From Acidiflorens sp049273945 (lineage in GTDB: Bacteria; Acidobacteriota; Terriglobia; Terriglobales; Acidobacteriaceae), in NCBI GenBank assembly GCA_049273945.1, contig JBASRS010000005.1, positions 19,443 through 83,442 of the forward strand: DNA of 64,000 bases, read 5' to 3'. Below, in pieces: positions 24,445-32,845 of the stretch. Each line of letters begins with the position of its first letter. Within the stretch, counting starts at the first letter, position 1. Under the pieces are notes generated by a model. That model was not told where the DNA came from. It saw only the letters and a list, made by a program, of their open reading frames with translations, and searched no databases. A program made the translations under genes and the position numbers.

Positions 24445-25734
24445 GTGTCGAATAAACCCAAGCCGGGGATTTACGTCGCCTGGAAGACGGTGACGTATCG
24501 CAGCGTCGTGCTGATGCTGCTCGGGGTTGCCATTATTTTCGCCGGCGTCATGCACGTGGCCTTTCCGCAGTTCACCAACTCGAGCGTGAAAGCCGCAGGC
24601 AACTTCACCTCCAAACTGCTGGAGAAAGTTGCGGGCCTGGCGCCTCCGATTCAGAGAACTTCGGCCGCAGTGTCACAGCAGGCGCACTTCACCGCGCTCG
24701 ACGGCACTATTCGTGTTCGCAAGGCGAACGGCAACAGCTGGATTAACGCTGACTACAACGTCCCGCTGGAAAAGGGAGACGTGGTCCAGACCGGCGCCGA
24801 AGGCATGGCAAAAGTTGTTTTCAACGACGGCACCAACTACACCGTCAAACAGGATTCGCTGATCGTGATCGAAGAGAACTCGGCTAACGACCAGCAACAG
24901 ACCAACGTCGCGGTCGCGGTTACGACCGGCACCGTGGACCTGACCACGGCGACGTATGTGCAGGGTTCGAAGTCGCAGGTGATTGTCGCGGGCGCCAAGG
25001 CCTCGCTAGCGCCGGAATCGTCGGCCATGGTGCACAACGATCCCCGCGCCGACCAGCATGAGATCCTGGTGAAGAAGGGCAGCGGCGAGATTGAGCGCAA
25101 CGGCGAAGTGGTCCGCCTGTCGAACTGGGAAAAGGTGAGCTTCCAGAACCAGTCCAAGAGCATGGAGCGGGGCAAAGAAATCGGACCTCCGACGCCTATT
25201 TCGCCGGGCAACATGATGCCGATCTTCATCGCCGCGGGCGAGAAATCGAAGGAGGTCGAGTTTGGCTGGACGCCGATGGCCAATGCCGCCGGTTACCGGC
25301 TGCGCATTTCGCACAACCCGTACTTTTCCTCGCTGCTGCTGGATCGCAAGGTGGAGAGCCCCAATGTAGTGGTGACCGGCCTGGGACAGGGCGCTTTTTA
25401 CTGGGACATCCAGTCCTATGATGCCGCCGGCAAAGAATCGGTGGAGAGCGAGAAGAACCGCTTTACCATCATCCAGAGGGCGAAGGAGAAGGTGGAACTG
25501 TCGCTCGATCTCGATCCCTTCATCCAGCACGGGCACGTGATCGAAGTGACGGGCAAGACCGAGGCGGGCGCGCGCGTGATGGTGAACGGCCGGGAAGTGC
25601 CGATCGTGGCCGACGACGGGTCGTTTCACTATTTCACGCCGCCCTTGCCCAACGGCGAAAGTATGATTACGGTGACGGCACAGAATTCCAAGGGCGGTGT
25701 CAATACCCGCCAGGAAAAAGTCGTGATTCAGTAG
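24445..25734 (+). CDS. Membrane-anchored FecR-domain protein
   Basis: A 429-residue protein with one N-terminal transmembrane helix (SVVLMLLGVAIIFAGVMHVAF, about 20-42) and a large periplasmic part. Residues about 80-210 are a FecR domain (GDVVQTGAEGMAKVVFNDGT, SQVIVAGAKASLAPESSAMV). Then comes a fibronectin-like unit (VEFGWTPMANAAGYRLRIS) and a C-terminal Ig-like/glucodextranase-B-type domain (VTGKTEAGARVMVNGREVPI). It is not next to a sigma factor, so it is not a classical FecR anti-sigma partner. GTG start. mreB begins 98 bp downstream on the same strand, suggesting a role in envelope or shape functions. Confidence 0.85.
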   Translation: MSNKPKPGIYVAWKTVTYRSVVLMLLGVAIIFAGVMHVAFPQFTNSSVKAAGNFTSKLLEKVAGLAPPIQRTSAAVSQQAHFTALDGTIRVRKANGNSWINADYNVPLEKGDVVQTGAEGMAKVVFNDGTNYTVKQDSLIVIEENSANDQQQTNVAVAVTTGTVDLTTATYVQGSKSQVIVAGAKASLAPESSAMVHNDPRADQHEILVKKGSGEIERNGEVVRLSNWEKVSFQNQSKSMERGKEIGPPTPISPGNMMPIFIAAGEKSKEVEFGWTPMANAAGYRLRISHNPYFSSLLLDRKVESPNVVVTGLGQGAFYWDIQSYDAAGKESVESEKNRFTIIQRAKEKVELSLDLDPFIQHGHVIEVTGKTEAGARVMVNGREVPIVADDGSFHYFTPPLPNGESMITVTAQNSKGGVNTRQEKVVIQ

Positions 25735-25832
25735 AGATTTGATGTTCAGCACAAGCGAGTGGCAACTGTGGCGCGCAGGTTGCCTGAACATCCAATAAAA
25801 TAAGGACAGGCCCAAGAGAGAGAAGTATTCCC

Positions 25833-26897
25833 ATGTCAAAGAACGGGTTTCATAACGGCGCTTCGCGCTTCCATAACCTACGTTCGCTGTTCAGCATGTT
25901 TTCGAGCGACCTGGCGATCGATCTCGGCACCGCCAACACGCTGGTGTACGCGCGCGGCAAAGGCATCGTGGTCAACGAACCCTCCATCGTGGCGCTGAAC
26001 AAGAACACCAACGAAGTGGAAGCGGTCGGCAAAGAAGCCAAAGAGATGCTGGGGCGCACGCCGGGCAATATCGTGGCCATCAAGCCCATGAAGGACGGCG
26101 TCATCGCCGACTTCAAGGTCACCGAGAAGATGCTGAACTACTTCATCCAGAAAGCGCACAACCGCAAGATGCTGGTGCATCCGCGTATCGTGATCGGAGT
26201 GCCATCGGAGATCACGCAGGTGGAAAAGCGCGCGGTCATGGACTCGGCGTACCGCGCCAAGGCGAGCGAGGTTTACCTGGTCGAGCAGGCGATGGTCGCT
26301 GCCATCGGCGCCGGCCTGCCGATTACCGAGCCGAGCGGCAACATGGTCGTGGACATCGGCGGCGGCACCACCGACATTGCCGTCATCTCTCTCAGCGGCA
26401 TCGTCTATTCACGGTCTGTGCGCATGGCCGGCAACCAGATGGACGAGGCCATCATGAACTACCTGAAGCGGAAATATAACCTGCTGGTCGGCGAGCGCAC
26501 CGCCGAGCAGATCAAGATGGAGATCGGGTCCGCATATCCGCTCGACAAGCCGCTGACCATGGAGATCAAAGGCCGCAACCTGATCGAAGGCGTGCCCAAA
26601 ACCATCACCGTGGATGACAGCGAAATCCGCGAGGCGCTCAGCGAGTGCGTTTCGACGATCATGAACGCGATCCGCGTGGCGCTCGAACGCACGCCCCCGG
26701 AACTTTCCGCCGACATCAGCGACCGCGGCATCGTGCTGACGGGTGGCGGCGCGCTGCTTAAGAACCTGGACAAGCGTATCCGCGAGGAAACGGGCCTCCC
26801 GGTTTCGATCGCCGACGATCCGCTCTGCAGTGTGGTGCTGGGCACGGGCAAGATGCTCTCAGACTTCAAGCTGCTGCGGAAGATTTCGATCGAGTAG
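25833..26897 (+). CDS. mreB: Rod shape-determining protein MreB
   Basis: A 354-residue bacterial actin that polymerises under the inner membrane to guide cell-wall elongation. Actin-fold phosphate loops are present (LAIDLGTANTLVYARGKGIV; NMVVDIGGGTTDIAVISLSG), as is the adenosine motif GIVLTGGGALLKNLDKRI. About 20 extra residues precede the usual start, containing aromatic and basic residues that might serve as a membrane-binding segment. First gene of mreBCD; GAGAGAAG lies upstream of the ATG. Confidence 0.97.
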   Translation: MSKNGFHNGASRFHNLRSLFSMFSSDLAIDLGTANTLVYARGKGIVVNEPSIVALNKNTNEVEAVGKEAKEMLGRTPGNIVAIKPMKDGVIADFKVTEKMLNYFIQKAHNRKMLVHPRIVIGVPSEITQVEKRAVMDSAYRAKASEVYLVEQAMVAAIGAGLPITEPSGNMVVDIGGGTTDIAVISLSGIVYSRSVRMAGNQMDEAIMNYLKRKYNLLVGERTAEQIKMEIGSAYPLDKPLTMEIKGRNLIEGVPKTITVDDSEIREALSECVSTIMNAIRVALERTPPELSADISDRGIVLTGGGALLKNLDKRIREETGLPVSIADDPLCSVVLGTGKMLSDFKLLRKISIE

Positions 26898-27000
26898 CAG
26901 TCGCGGGCTACGAGCGTCGAGCGAGAGATGCAGATTCCTCGCGCCGCTCGGAATGACAATCATAGTCTCGGGATGACAATCTTTAGGGATGACGGGTTCA

Positions 27001-27028
27001 CTGAGAACTAACAACTGAGAACTGAGAA
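27001..27028. repeat. Heptanucleotide array in the mreC 5' leader
   Basis: CTGAGAA, CTAACAA, CTGAGAA, CTGAGAA in perfect 7-bp register, ending eight bases before the mreC start codon. The preceding 26930-26995 stretch has three GGAATGACA/GGGATGAC motifs, another dispersed repeat. No conventional Shine-Dalgarno site is seen between the array and the ATG. Confidence 0.65.
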
Positions 27029-27036
27029 CTGCCGTT

Positions 27037-28215
27037 ATGGAATCCGTCCTCGGCCGCTACCGGAACCTGATTGTGCTGGTGGGCGTTTTGTTCGTCCAGG
27101 TGGTCGGACTCGCGGTGCAGGTCAAGCGTACGACCGACACCGATTCCTCCCGCCTGATCCGGGTCTGGGCCGTAGGCACCGTTTCTCCGCTGGAAAAGGC
27201 CCTGGTCTGGGTGCAGACTGCCACGGGCAATCTCTGGCACAACTACTTCTACCTGCGCGGCGTACGCGCCGAAAACCGCGAGCTCAAGCAGCAAATCGAA
27301 CAGATGCGCATCGAGCAAGTGCGCATGAGTCAGGACGCCGATCAGGCCCGCCGGCTACAGGCTCTGCTGGCCTTCAAGGAACAGTTCATTTCGCAGACCA
27401 AGGCGGCGCAGGTCATCGGCTCCAGCGGCAGCGAGCAGTCGCGCGCCATCTACATCGATAAGGGCGAGAAAGACGGGATCAAGCCCGACATGGCGGTGAT
27501 CACCGCCGACGGCATTGTCGGCAAAGTGCTGCACGTGTATCACTCCACTTGCCTCGTGTTGCTGATCAATGACCAGACTAGCGGCGTGGGCGCGATCCTG
27601 GAAGAGTCTCGCCTGCAGGGCATTTTGCGTGGCATGCCGTCCGGGGAGATTGCGATCGAGAAGGTGATGAGCGACGAGCAGGTGCCAGCGGGCGAACTGG
27701 TGCTGACCAGCGGCGGAGACCGAATTTTCCCCAAGGGCTTGGCGATCGGAAGAGTCACGAAGGTCTTCCCCGGCAGCGACCTTTTTCTCAACATCCACGT
27801 GAAGCCTTCCGCCAACCTCAGCAAGCTCGAAGAAGTGTTGGTGGTGACCAGGATTGACGAGCGGCAGGCCACGCCCGACCAAACCGGACCCGTGCGCGCC
27901 GCCGATGTTCTGGCCGAGCGCCTGCCCAGCGTGCCGCCCAAGCCGCCCGATGCTGCTGCTGGCGGACCTGCTTCGGGGGCTGCGCCGCCGTCCGGAGCCG
28001 GAGCAGGAGCTAAGCCGGTGGCGCCCAAGCCAAAGACTCCAAGTCCTGCGACCGCTGGCGCCGGCGGCACACCTGTCGCCCGGAAGCCGGCTACGTCCGC
28101 GCCTTCTGCAGAGACGACCGCCGCCGGGACCGCTGCCGTGAAGGTGTCTCAGCAATCCGTGAAGCCCGCCGACCAACCCAAACCCCAGCCCCCGGCGCTG
28201 GACAATCCACAATAA
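27037..28215 (+). CDS. mreC: Rod shape-determining protein MreC with long Pro/Ala tail
   Basis: A 392-residue membrane-anchored elongasome protein. One N-terminal transmembrane helix (NLIVLVGVLFVQVVGLAVQV), a coiled-coil segment (about 75-115, ENRELKQQIEQMRIEQVRMS) and the two MreC beta domains (AQVIGSSGSEQSRAIYIDKG, SRLQGILRGMPSGEIAIEKV, LVLTSGGDRIFPKGLAIG). The last ~105 residues are Pro/Ala/Gly-rich and poorly structured, longer than in typical MreC. The gene overlaps nothing; mreD starts one base after its stop. Confidence 0.94.
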   Translation: MESVLGRYRNLIVLVGVLFVQVVGLAVQVKRTTDTDSSRLIRVWAVGTVSPLEKALVWVQTATGNLWHNYFYLRGVRAENRELKQQIEQMRIEQVRMSQDADQARRLQALLAFKEQFISQTKAAQVIGSSGSEQSRAIYIDKGEKDGIKPDMAVITADGIVGKVLHVYHSTCLVLLINDQTSGVGAILEESRLQGILRGMPSGEIAIEKVMSDEQVPAGELVLTSGGDRIFPKGLAIGRVTKVFPGSDLFLNIHVKPSANLSKLEEVLVVTRIDERQATPDQTGPVRAADVLAERLPSVPPKPPDAAAGGPASGAAPPSGAGAGAKPVAPKPKTPSPATAGAGGTPVARKPATSAPSAETTAAGTAAVKVSQQSVKPADQPKPQPPALDNPQ

Positions 28216-28216
28216 C

Positions 28217-28735
28217 GTGGCCATTACCTACACTTCGGGGGAGCAGGTCGAGGTTTACCGCTTTAGTATTCCTACGACTATCCTGGTTCCTCTGGTTGCC
28301 GTCTTTCTGCAAGCGTGGCTGCCGCTGCGCCTGCATTTTTTCTCGATCTTCGATCTTCCTCTGCTGGTCACCATCAGCTTCGCGATGGCGCGGCGCAGCC
28401 AGATTGCCGGCCTGTTCACCGGTGCGCTGATCGGCCTGTTCCAGGACGCGCTCACCCACCAGCCCATCGGGTTGTACGGGATCTCCAAGACGGTGGTCGG
28501 ATTTGTCGCTTCTTCGCTGGGCATCAAGCTGGACGTGGAAAATGCCGGCGCCCGCCTGCTGCTCACCTTGTTCTTCTACGTCGTGCACGAGGTGGTTTAT
28601 TTTACGATCGCCCGCGGCCTGGTCAGCTTGCACGTGGCGTGGAGCTGGCAGCACGAGCTGGGATCGGCGGTAGCGAACGCTTTGCTGGGAGTCTTGCTTT
28701 ACGCGCTGCTGGACCGGCTCAAGCAGAGAACCTGA
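28217..28735 (+). CDS. mreD: Rod shape-determining protein MreD
   Basis: A 172-residue polytopic membrane protein with about five hydrophobic helices (ILVPLVAVFLQAWLPLRLHF, LPLLVTISFAM, IAGLFTGALIGLFQDAL, LLLTLFFYVVHEVVYF, ANALLGVLLYALLD). Length, topology and position immediately after mreC identify it; GLFQDALTHQPIGLYGISK matches the conserved MreD loop. The GTG start lies one base after the mreC stop, implying translational coupling. A mirrored heptad array begins directly after the stop codon. Confidence 0.92.
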   Translation: MAITYTSGEQVEVYRFSIPTTILVPLVAVFLQAWLPLRLHFFSIFDLPLLVTISFAMARRSQIAGLFTGALIGLFQDALTHQPIGLYGISKTVVGFVASSLGIKLDVENAGARLLLTLFFYVVHEVVYFTIARGLVSLHVAWSWQHELGSAVANALLGVLLYALLDRLKQRT

Positions 28736-28736
28736 T

Positions 28737-28918
28737 GGCACTTAGCAATTGGCACTTAGCAATTAGCACTTAGCATTTAGACAAAGCAGTCGCGGGCCGA
28801 AAGCACGAAAAGACTTGGCCAAATGCTAAATGCTAAGTGCCAAGTGCCAAGTGCCAAGTGCCAAGTGCCAAGTGCCAAGTGCCAAGTGCCAAGTGCTAAG
28901 TGCTAAGTGCTAAGTGCC
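28737..28918. repeat. Mirrored heptanucleotide arrays (GGCACTT / AAGTGCC), 6 and 14 units
   Basis: Left arm 28737-28778: six heptamers GGCACTT, AGCAATT, GGCACTT, AGCAATT, AGCACTT, AGCATTT. Right arm 28821-28918: fourteen heptamers, two AAATGCT, eight AAGTGCC, three AAGTGCT, one AAGTGCC, the reverse complements of the left units. Loop 28779-28820. It lies between convergent genes mreD and the DUF92 gene, whose stop codon (28910-28912) falls inside the array. It can fold into a long, slippable hairpin. Confidence 0.9.
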
Positions 28919-29659
28919 AACCGCTACCGAGATCGCGTACCCGAACGCGGCGGCCGCGAGCGTGCCGAAAAGATTCACCGCTTCGTTATTCATCCAAGCG
29001 CGGCGTTGAAGGGTCGCGCCGAGAACGCTGTCCAGCAGCATGCCGGCGAATCCCGCAACCGCTGGAATCCAGAGTTGGGCGTGGGGAATCATTCCGCCCA
29101 GCGCCACGACCGCTGCAATCAGCAGGCCAGCAATGGCCCCCGCGATCGTGCCTACAATCGTGATCCCGCCATCGGTGCCCGCTGTTACCGGCTTCCAGGT
29201 GGTGATCAGAAGCGCGGTCCGGCTGCCGGACTGGCCGACTTCGCTGGCTACCGTATCCGTGGCGGCTTCGGCCAGCGCGGCGGCCGTTGCTACCAGCCAG
29301 AGGCGATTTCCTGTGATGCCGAACGCCAGCGAGCAGATTGCCGCTACCGCCAGGTTCGCGAAGACTTGCCAGGCGTTGCGTCCCTCACCGTGCTCAGCGA
29401 TTCCCAATTCCTGCTTGCGGCGATACCCCAGGCGAGTAGCGGCCCAGGTCAACAGAAAGAGGGCAGCCAGGGCGGCGAAGGCCGAAGGCCCGGCACCGGC
29501 AAACAGTAAGAAACAGGACACGCCGCCGGCCAGCATCCCAGACCGGCTAACGCCCCGCAGGGCGCGCGCCAGCAGAGCGAAGCCGACCGTCACCGCCACG
29601 GCGATCACCAGCCGTCCCGGAGACGATGCCCAGCCATACGCGAGGAACAACTGCAGCAT
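28910..29659 (-). CDS. DUF92 (TMEM19/VTE6-type) integral membrane protein
   Basis: A 249-residue protein with about six or seven transmembrane helices. Family motifs are LARALRGVSRSGMLAGGVSC, LLTWAATRLGYRRKQELG, the charged AAALAEAATDTVASEVG, and VTAGTDGGITIVGTIAGAI followed by DSVLGATLQRR. DUF92 relatives in plants and cyanobacteria are phytyl-phosphate kinases (VTE6), so a polyprenyl-phosphate kinase activity is possible here but unproven. ATG 29659 with GAGG six bases upstream is the supported start. The last codons and stop are formed by the heptad repeat. Confidence 0.87.
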   Translation of the reverse strand: MLQLFLAYGWASSPGRLVIAVAVTVGFALLARALRGVSRSGMLAGGVSCFLLFAGAGPSAFAALAALFLLTWAATRLGYRRKQELGIAEHGEGRNAWQVFANLAVAAICSLAFGITGNRLWLVATAAALAEAATDTVASEVGQSGSRTALLITTWKPVTAGTDGGITIVGTIAGAIAGLLIAAVVALGGMIPHAQLWIPAVAGFAGMLLDSVLGATLQRRAWMNNEAVNLFGTLAAAAFGYAISVAVGT

Positions 29660-29843
29660 CCAAAACCTCGATGTGACGCCCGGGCGGTTGCGGTTTCCGC
29701 GCCTCCGCCATACTATATTTCGGGCCTGGGTGCGGCACACCGCTTTCTGTTGGGCTTGGACCTTGGATTCGCCCCGTAATCTGGCGGCAGCCGCCCCACC
29801 ACAGTAGGCTACACTTCTGTACGCTTGGCGGAATTCTGTTTTG

Positions 29844-29951
29844 GTGTGGGACGGACACTCTTGTCCGTCGCTGTTGAAGTTCATGTTGATGTTGCCTTTG
29901 CTTTCGCGGGAGAAAAGTCAAAGGCGTCGGACAAGAGTGTCCGACCCACAC
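29844..29951. repeat. MITE-like inverted repeat (CGGACACTCTTGTCCG family), 108 bp
   Basis: The arm 29844-29867 (GTGTGGGACGGACACTC...) and arm 29928-29951 are 24-bp inverted repeats with one mismatch, each holding the hairpin CGGACA-CTCT-TGTCCG. It sits in the 320-bp gap between the divergent DUF92 and ku genes. Another full copy is at 55202-55358 and a solo arm at 60867-60890. Nothing else was recognised in the gap. Confidence 0.8.
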
Positions 29952-29979
29952 AGGCAATTTCGATTCTGGGAGCTAAACA

Positions 29980-30819
29980 ATGGCGGCCTCCGTCTGGTCT
30001 GGCTATCTTACGTTCGGACTCATTTCCATGCCGGTTCGCCTGTTTTCGGGCGCGCGCAGCAACGGCATCTCTTTCAACCAGCTTCATCGCACGGACCACC
30101 ATCGGGTCAAACAGCAGCTCATTTGCCCGCTGGACAACCAGGTTCTGGACCGCAGCGAAATCGTTAAGGGCTACGAGTATCGCAAAGACGAGTACGTCAT
30201 TATCGATCCGGAAGAGATCAAGAAGATCGAGCCCAAGACCGCCAAGACGATGGAGATTCTGGAATTCGTGAAGTCGAGCGAAGTGGACCCGGTCTACTTC
30301 GAGTCGTCGTATTACATGATGCCGGAAGAGGCGGGCCGCCGTCCGTACGCGCTGCTAACGAAGGCGCTCGAAGAGAGCGAATTCGTCGCCATCGCCAAGC
30401 TCACCATGCACAACCGGGAGTACACCGTGTTCCTGCGCCCCCACAAGGGCGGGATGATGCTCCACACCATGTACTACAAGGACGAAGTGAAGGAGGTCGA
30501 ATCATTTGGCGCGCCCGACGTGGAGATCAAGGACGCCGAACTGAAAGTCGCCCATCAACTCATCGAAGCGCTCGCCGGAGATTGGGACCCGGAAAAATAC
30601 CACGACACTTTCCAGGACAACCTGAAGAAGCTCATCGAGACCAAGCTCGAAGGCGGCGAGGTCCAAGAGGTCGAAAAGCCGAAGAAACTGGCGCCGGTCA
30701 TTGACCTGATGGCGGCGCTGAAGGAAAGCCTGGCGCAGACGAAGAAGCCGTCGGCGTCTGAGACAGCCGCTGAAGCGCAGAGTGAGGCCCGGGCCAAGTC
30801 GCGCCGGGGGCGGGCGTAG
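29980..30819 (+). CDS. ku: Ku DNA end-binding protein
   Basis: A 279-residue bacterial Ku, the homodimeric ring that binds double-strand breaks in non-homologous end joining. It begins MAASVWSGYLTFGLISMPVR and continues with INCPL-type VKQQLICPLDNQVLDRSEIV, GYEYRKDEYVIIDPEE, and VAIAKLTMHNREYTVFLRP, all characteristic. The C-terminus is Lys/Ala-rich, as in Ku proteins with a basic tail. GGGAG precedes the ATG by six bases. The usual partner ligase LigD is not in this window. Confidence 0.96.
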   Translation: MAASVWSGYLTFGLISMPVRLFSGARSNGISFNQLHRTDHHRVKQQLICPLDNQVLDRSEIVKGYEYRKDEYVIIDPEEIKKIEPKTAKTMEILEFVKSSEVDPVYFESSYYMMPEEAGRRPYALLTKALEESEFVAIAKLTMHNREYTVFLRPHKGGMMLHTMYYKDEVKEVESFGAPDVEIKDAELKVAHQLIEALAGDWDPEKYHDTFQDNLKKLIETKLEGGEVQEVEKPKKLAPVIDLMAALKESLAQTKKPSASETAAEAQSEARAKSRRGRA

Positions 30820-30824
30820 AAAAC

Positions 30825-30913
30825 CGTCGTTAGTCGCTGGTCGTTAGTCGTTCACGCAACGGGGCTGCGTCCCACCTGGGAGGCCAAAGACTAACGACCA
30901 ACGACCTGCAACC
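30825..30913. repeat. Mirrored heptanucleotide arrays (GGTCGTT / AACGACC)
   Basis: Left 30825-30852: CGTCGTT, AGTCGCT, GGTCGTT, AGTCGTT. Right 30886-30913: AAAGACT, AACGACC, AACGACC, TGCAACC. The right units are reverse complements of the left, so the two arrays can pair. It starts six bases after the ku stop codon. Confidence 0.75.
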
Positions 30914-30989
30914 TCAATTTCCCCTTCCCCGCCCTTCCCGCTACAATATTCGTTTCCGTGTCCAAGCGACCCTTTTGAACGGAGTTCGA

Positions 30990-32612
30990 ATGAAGCGGTT
31001 TCTGTGGCTGGGGTTAGTGCTGTTTCTGTTTGCGATCTGTACAGGATGTGGGGACGTCTTCCGTCCGGTGATTATCCCGAATCCTCCCGCATTTCCCGAT
31101 CCACGGGCCAGCCATACGGTGATGTCCGTTAACGACAACGGTACCTCTCGCGGAAGCAACATGGTGATCAATGTCACGGGTGACAGCAATATCGGGGTCG
31201 CCGATATGGGCATCGGCCCCGTGCATGCTGTCCAGCAAACGGCGACCCAGGTTCTGGTCGCAAACCAGGGCGCGCCCGGCGCGCCCGACGACTCGCTCAC
31301 CAAGATCAGTTTCTCCGGCACGCAGATCTCGAACACCACCACCATCAGCCTGCCGCCCGGCTCAGGGCCGAACTTTGTAGCGGTTGCTCCCTCGGATACG
31401 ACCGCATATGTGACGTTGCCGAATCTGGTGCCGGACCCAAACTTTCCCACCGACAACGCGGTGGGAGCAGTTAGCACGACCAGCAATGCCCTCGTAGCCA
31501 CCATCCCGGTTGGAAACAACCCAGTTGCGATCGCCGTGACACCTGACAAGAACAAGCTTTATGTCGCCAACCGGGGCGACAACTCGATCAGCAACTTCAA
31601 CACCATTGACCGGTTGCCCAGAAATGTAACCCCGATCCCGCTCAGTTCGTCGCCGCTCTGGTTGGCGGCTCGCTCGGACAGCCAGCGTGTCTATGTGCTG
31701 GAGTCGGATGGTACCTTGGCCGTACTCGATACCACCTCGACCGCCGGCCCGGATACCGTGACCGAGACAGCTATCAGTGTGCCCGGCGCTCTTTCGATGC
31801 TTTACGACGGGCATCTCAACCGGCTATACATCCCGGGGGGAAGCCAGCTGGCGGTCGTGGATGTTGCACCATCAGCGCCGCAACTTCTGAAGACCGTCCC
31901 AATACCGCAGATCCCAGGCGTCCCTCCGGTGGATGCGTTTGCGGTTGGAGTAGCGGCTTTGCCGGATGGAAGCCGCGCTTATGTTGCGTCGGTTTCAAAG
32001 GACCCGCAGCCCAGCCAAGTTAGCATCTCGGCGGTACAAGGGGACGGCACAACCGCTACCTACACCTATACGTTGACGGGTGGGCATGATCTCACTCCGG
32101 GAATAACGATTGCCGTCTCTGGCATCATTGCGCCCGACGGCTTCAACGGAACATTCACCATCAACGCCGTTTCCGGCGCATCGTGTGATCAACCTCTGCA
32201 GGTGTGCACATTCCAGGCTGCCAACACGACGGTTGCTAACCAAGCCTCGGTTGCCGGTTCGGGTTCGAGTACCATCGACCACCTGTTCCCGCAGGTGACC
32301 GTGATCAACACGTCGGGAAACACAATCCGGACTACAGCTGGCTTTCCTGGCTTTCCGGACGCGACCATCCTGGGTTCCCCGTATTTCGTTCCGGTCTGCG
32401 CCGCCACCCGCTTCCGCTTCAACATGGCCGCCGGGGGTGACAGTTCCCGCGTTTACCTGTCCAGTTGCGATGCCGGCGGCGTCAACATCATCGATACGGC
32501 AAACGACACTTACCTGGCTATCCTGCCCGCCCCGGCCAGTGTGCGCGCTCCGATTCCACCCAGCACGCAGCCCCCGCCGCAGAATCCAGTTTTTCTGATT
32601 GCCGGTCCGTGA
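30990..32612 (+). CDS. Lipoprotein with YVTN-type beta-propeller repeats
   Basis: A 540-residue exported protein. The leader FLWLGLVLFLFAICTGCGD ends in a lipobox-like TGC, so lipid anchoring is likely. The body contains beta-propeller blades of the YVTN type: TTSNALVATIPVGNNPVAIA then TPDKNKLYVANRGDNSISNF, and similar segments near 215 and 290. A long insert near residues 340-420 (about IAPDGFNGTFTINAVSG) interrupts the propeller. Ligand unknown. GGAG five bases upstream supports ATG 30990 rather than the earlier TTG. Confidence 0.82.
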   Translation: MKRFLWLGLVLFLFAICTGCGDVFRPVIIPNPPAFPDPRASHTVMSVNDNGTSRGSNMVINVTGDSNIGVADMGIGPVHAVQQTATQVLVANQGAPGAPDDSLTKISFSGTQISNTTTISLPPGSGPNFVAVAPSDTTAYVTLPNLVPDPNFPTDNAVGAVSTTSNALVATIPVGNNPVAIAVTPDKNKLYVANRGDNSISNFNTIDRLPRNVTPIPLSSSPLWLAARSDSQRVYVLESDGTLAVLDTTSTAGPDTVTETAISVPGALSMLYDGHLNRLYIPGGSQLAVVDVAPSAPQLLKTVPIPQIPGVPPVDAFAVGVAALPDGSRAYVASVSKDPQPSQVSISAVQGDGTTATYTYTLTGGHDLTPGITIAVSGIIAPDGFNGTFTINAVSGASCDQPLQVCTFQAANTTVANQASVAGSGSSTIDHLFPQVTVINTSGNTIRTTAGFPGFPDATILGSPYFVPVCAATRFRFNMAAGGDSSRVYLSSCDAGGVNIIDTANDTYLAILPAPASVRAPIPPSTQPPPQNPVFLIAGP

Positions 32613-32715
32613 GGATGAGCTGCGTTGTTGCGTTGAAGAAGTATTCCGAAGTTGTCTTGGAGGCCAAAAAAGCGATCCGCAGGGGCTGAAGCCCACTCTC
32701 TCAGGCTGCTCTTAC

Positions 32716-32778
32716 GGCACGGCTAGAAGCCGTGCCCTTCCCATATGCCGCTGTTACGGCGCAGCTAGAATCCGTGCC
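32716..32778. repeat. Tandem GGCACGGCT hairpins, 42-bp period
   Basis: GGCACGGCT-aga-AGCCGTGCC (32716-32736) is a perfect hairpin; a degenerate second copy (GGCGCAGCTAGAATCCGTGCC, 32758-32778) follows 42 bp later with the shared flanks TTACGG and CCTTCCCA. The hairpin also occurs inside the 10516-10650 element. It lies downstream of the lipoprotein gene and of the convergent che operon end. Confidence 0.65.
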
Positions 32779-32812
32779 CTTCCCACACCCATCTCTGATT
32801 TGATCCGGCTTC

Positions 32813-32840
32813 AGCGACCAACGACTAATGACCAACGACT
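32813..32840. repeat. Heptanucleotide array, 4 units (AACGACT type)
   Basis: AGCGACC, AACGACT, AATGACC, AACGACT in register, five bases from the cheX stop codon on the opposite strand. Confidence 0.65.
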
Positions 32841-32845
32841 GGCTC

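Noticed and set aside
28737..28918. Repeated units could suggest a CRISPR array
   Set aside because: The units are 7 bp and contiguous, with no spacers, and no cas genes are nearby.
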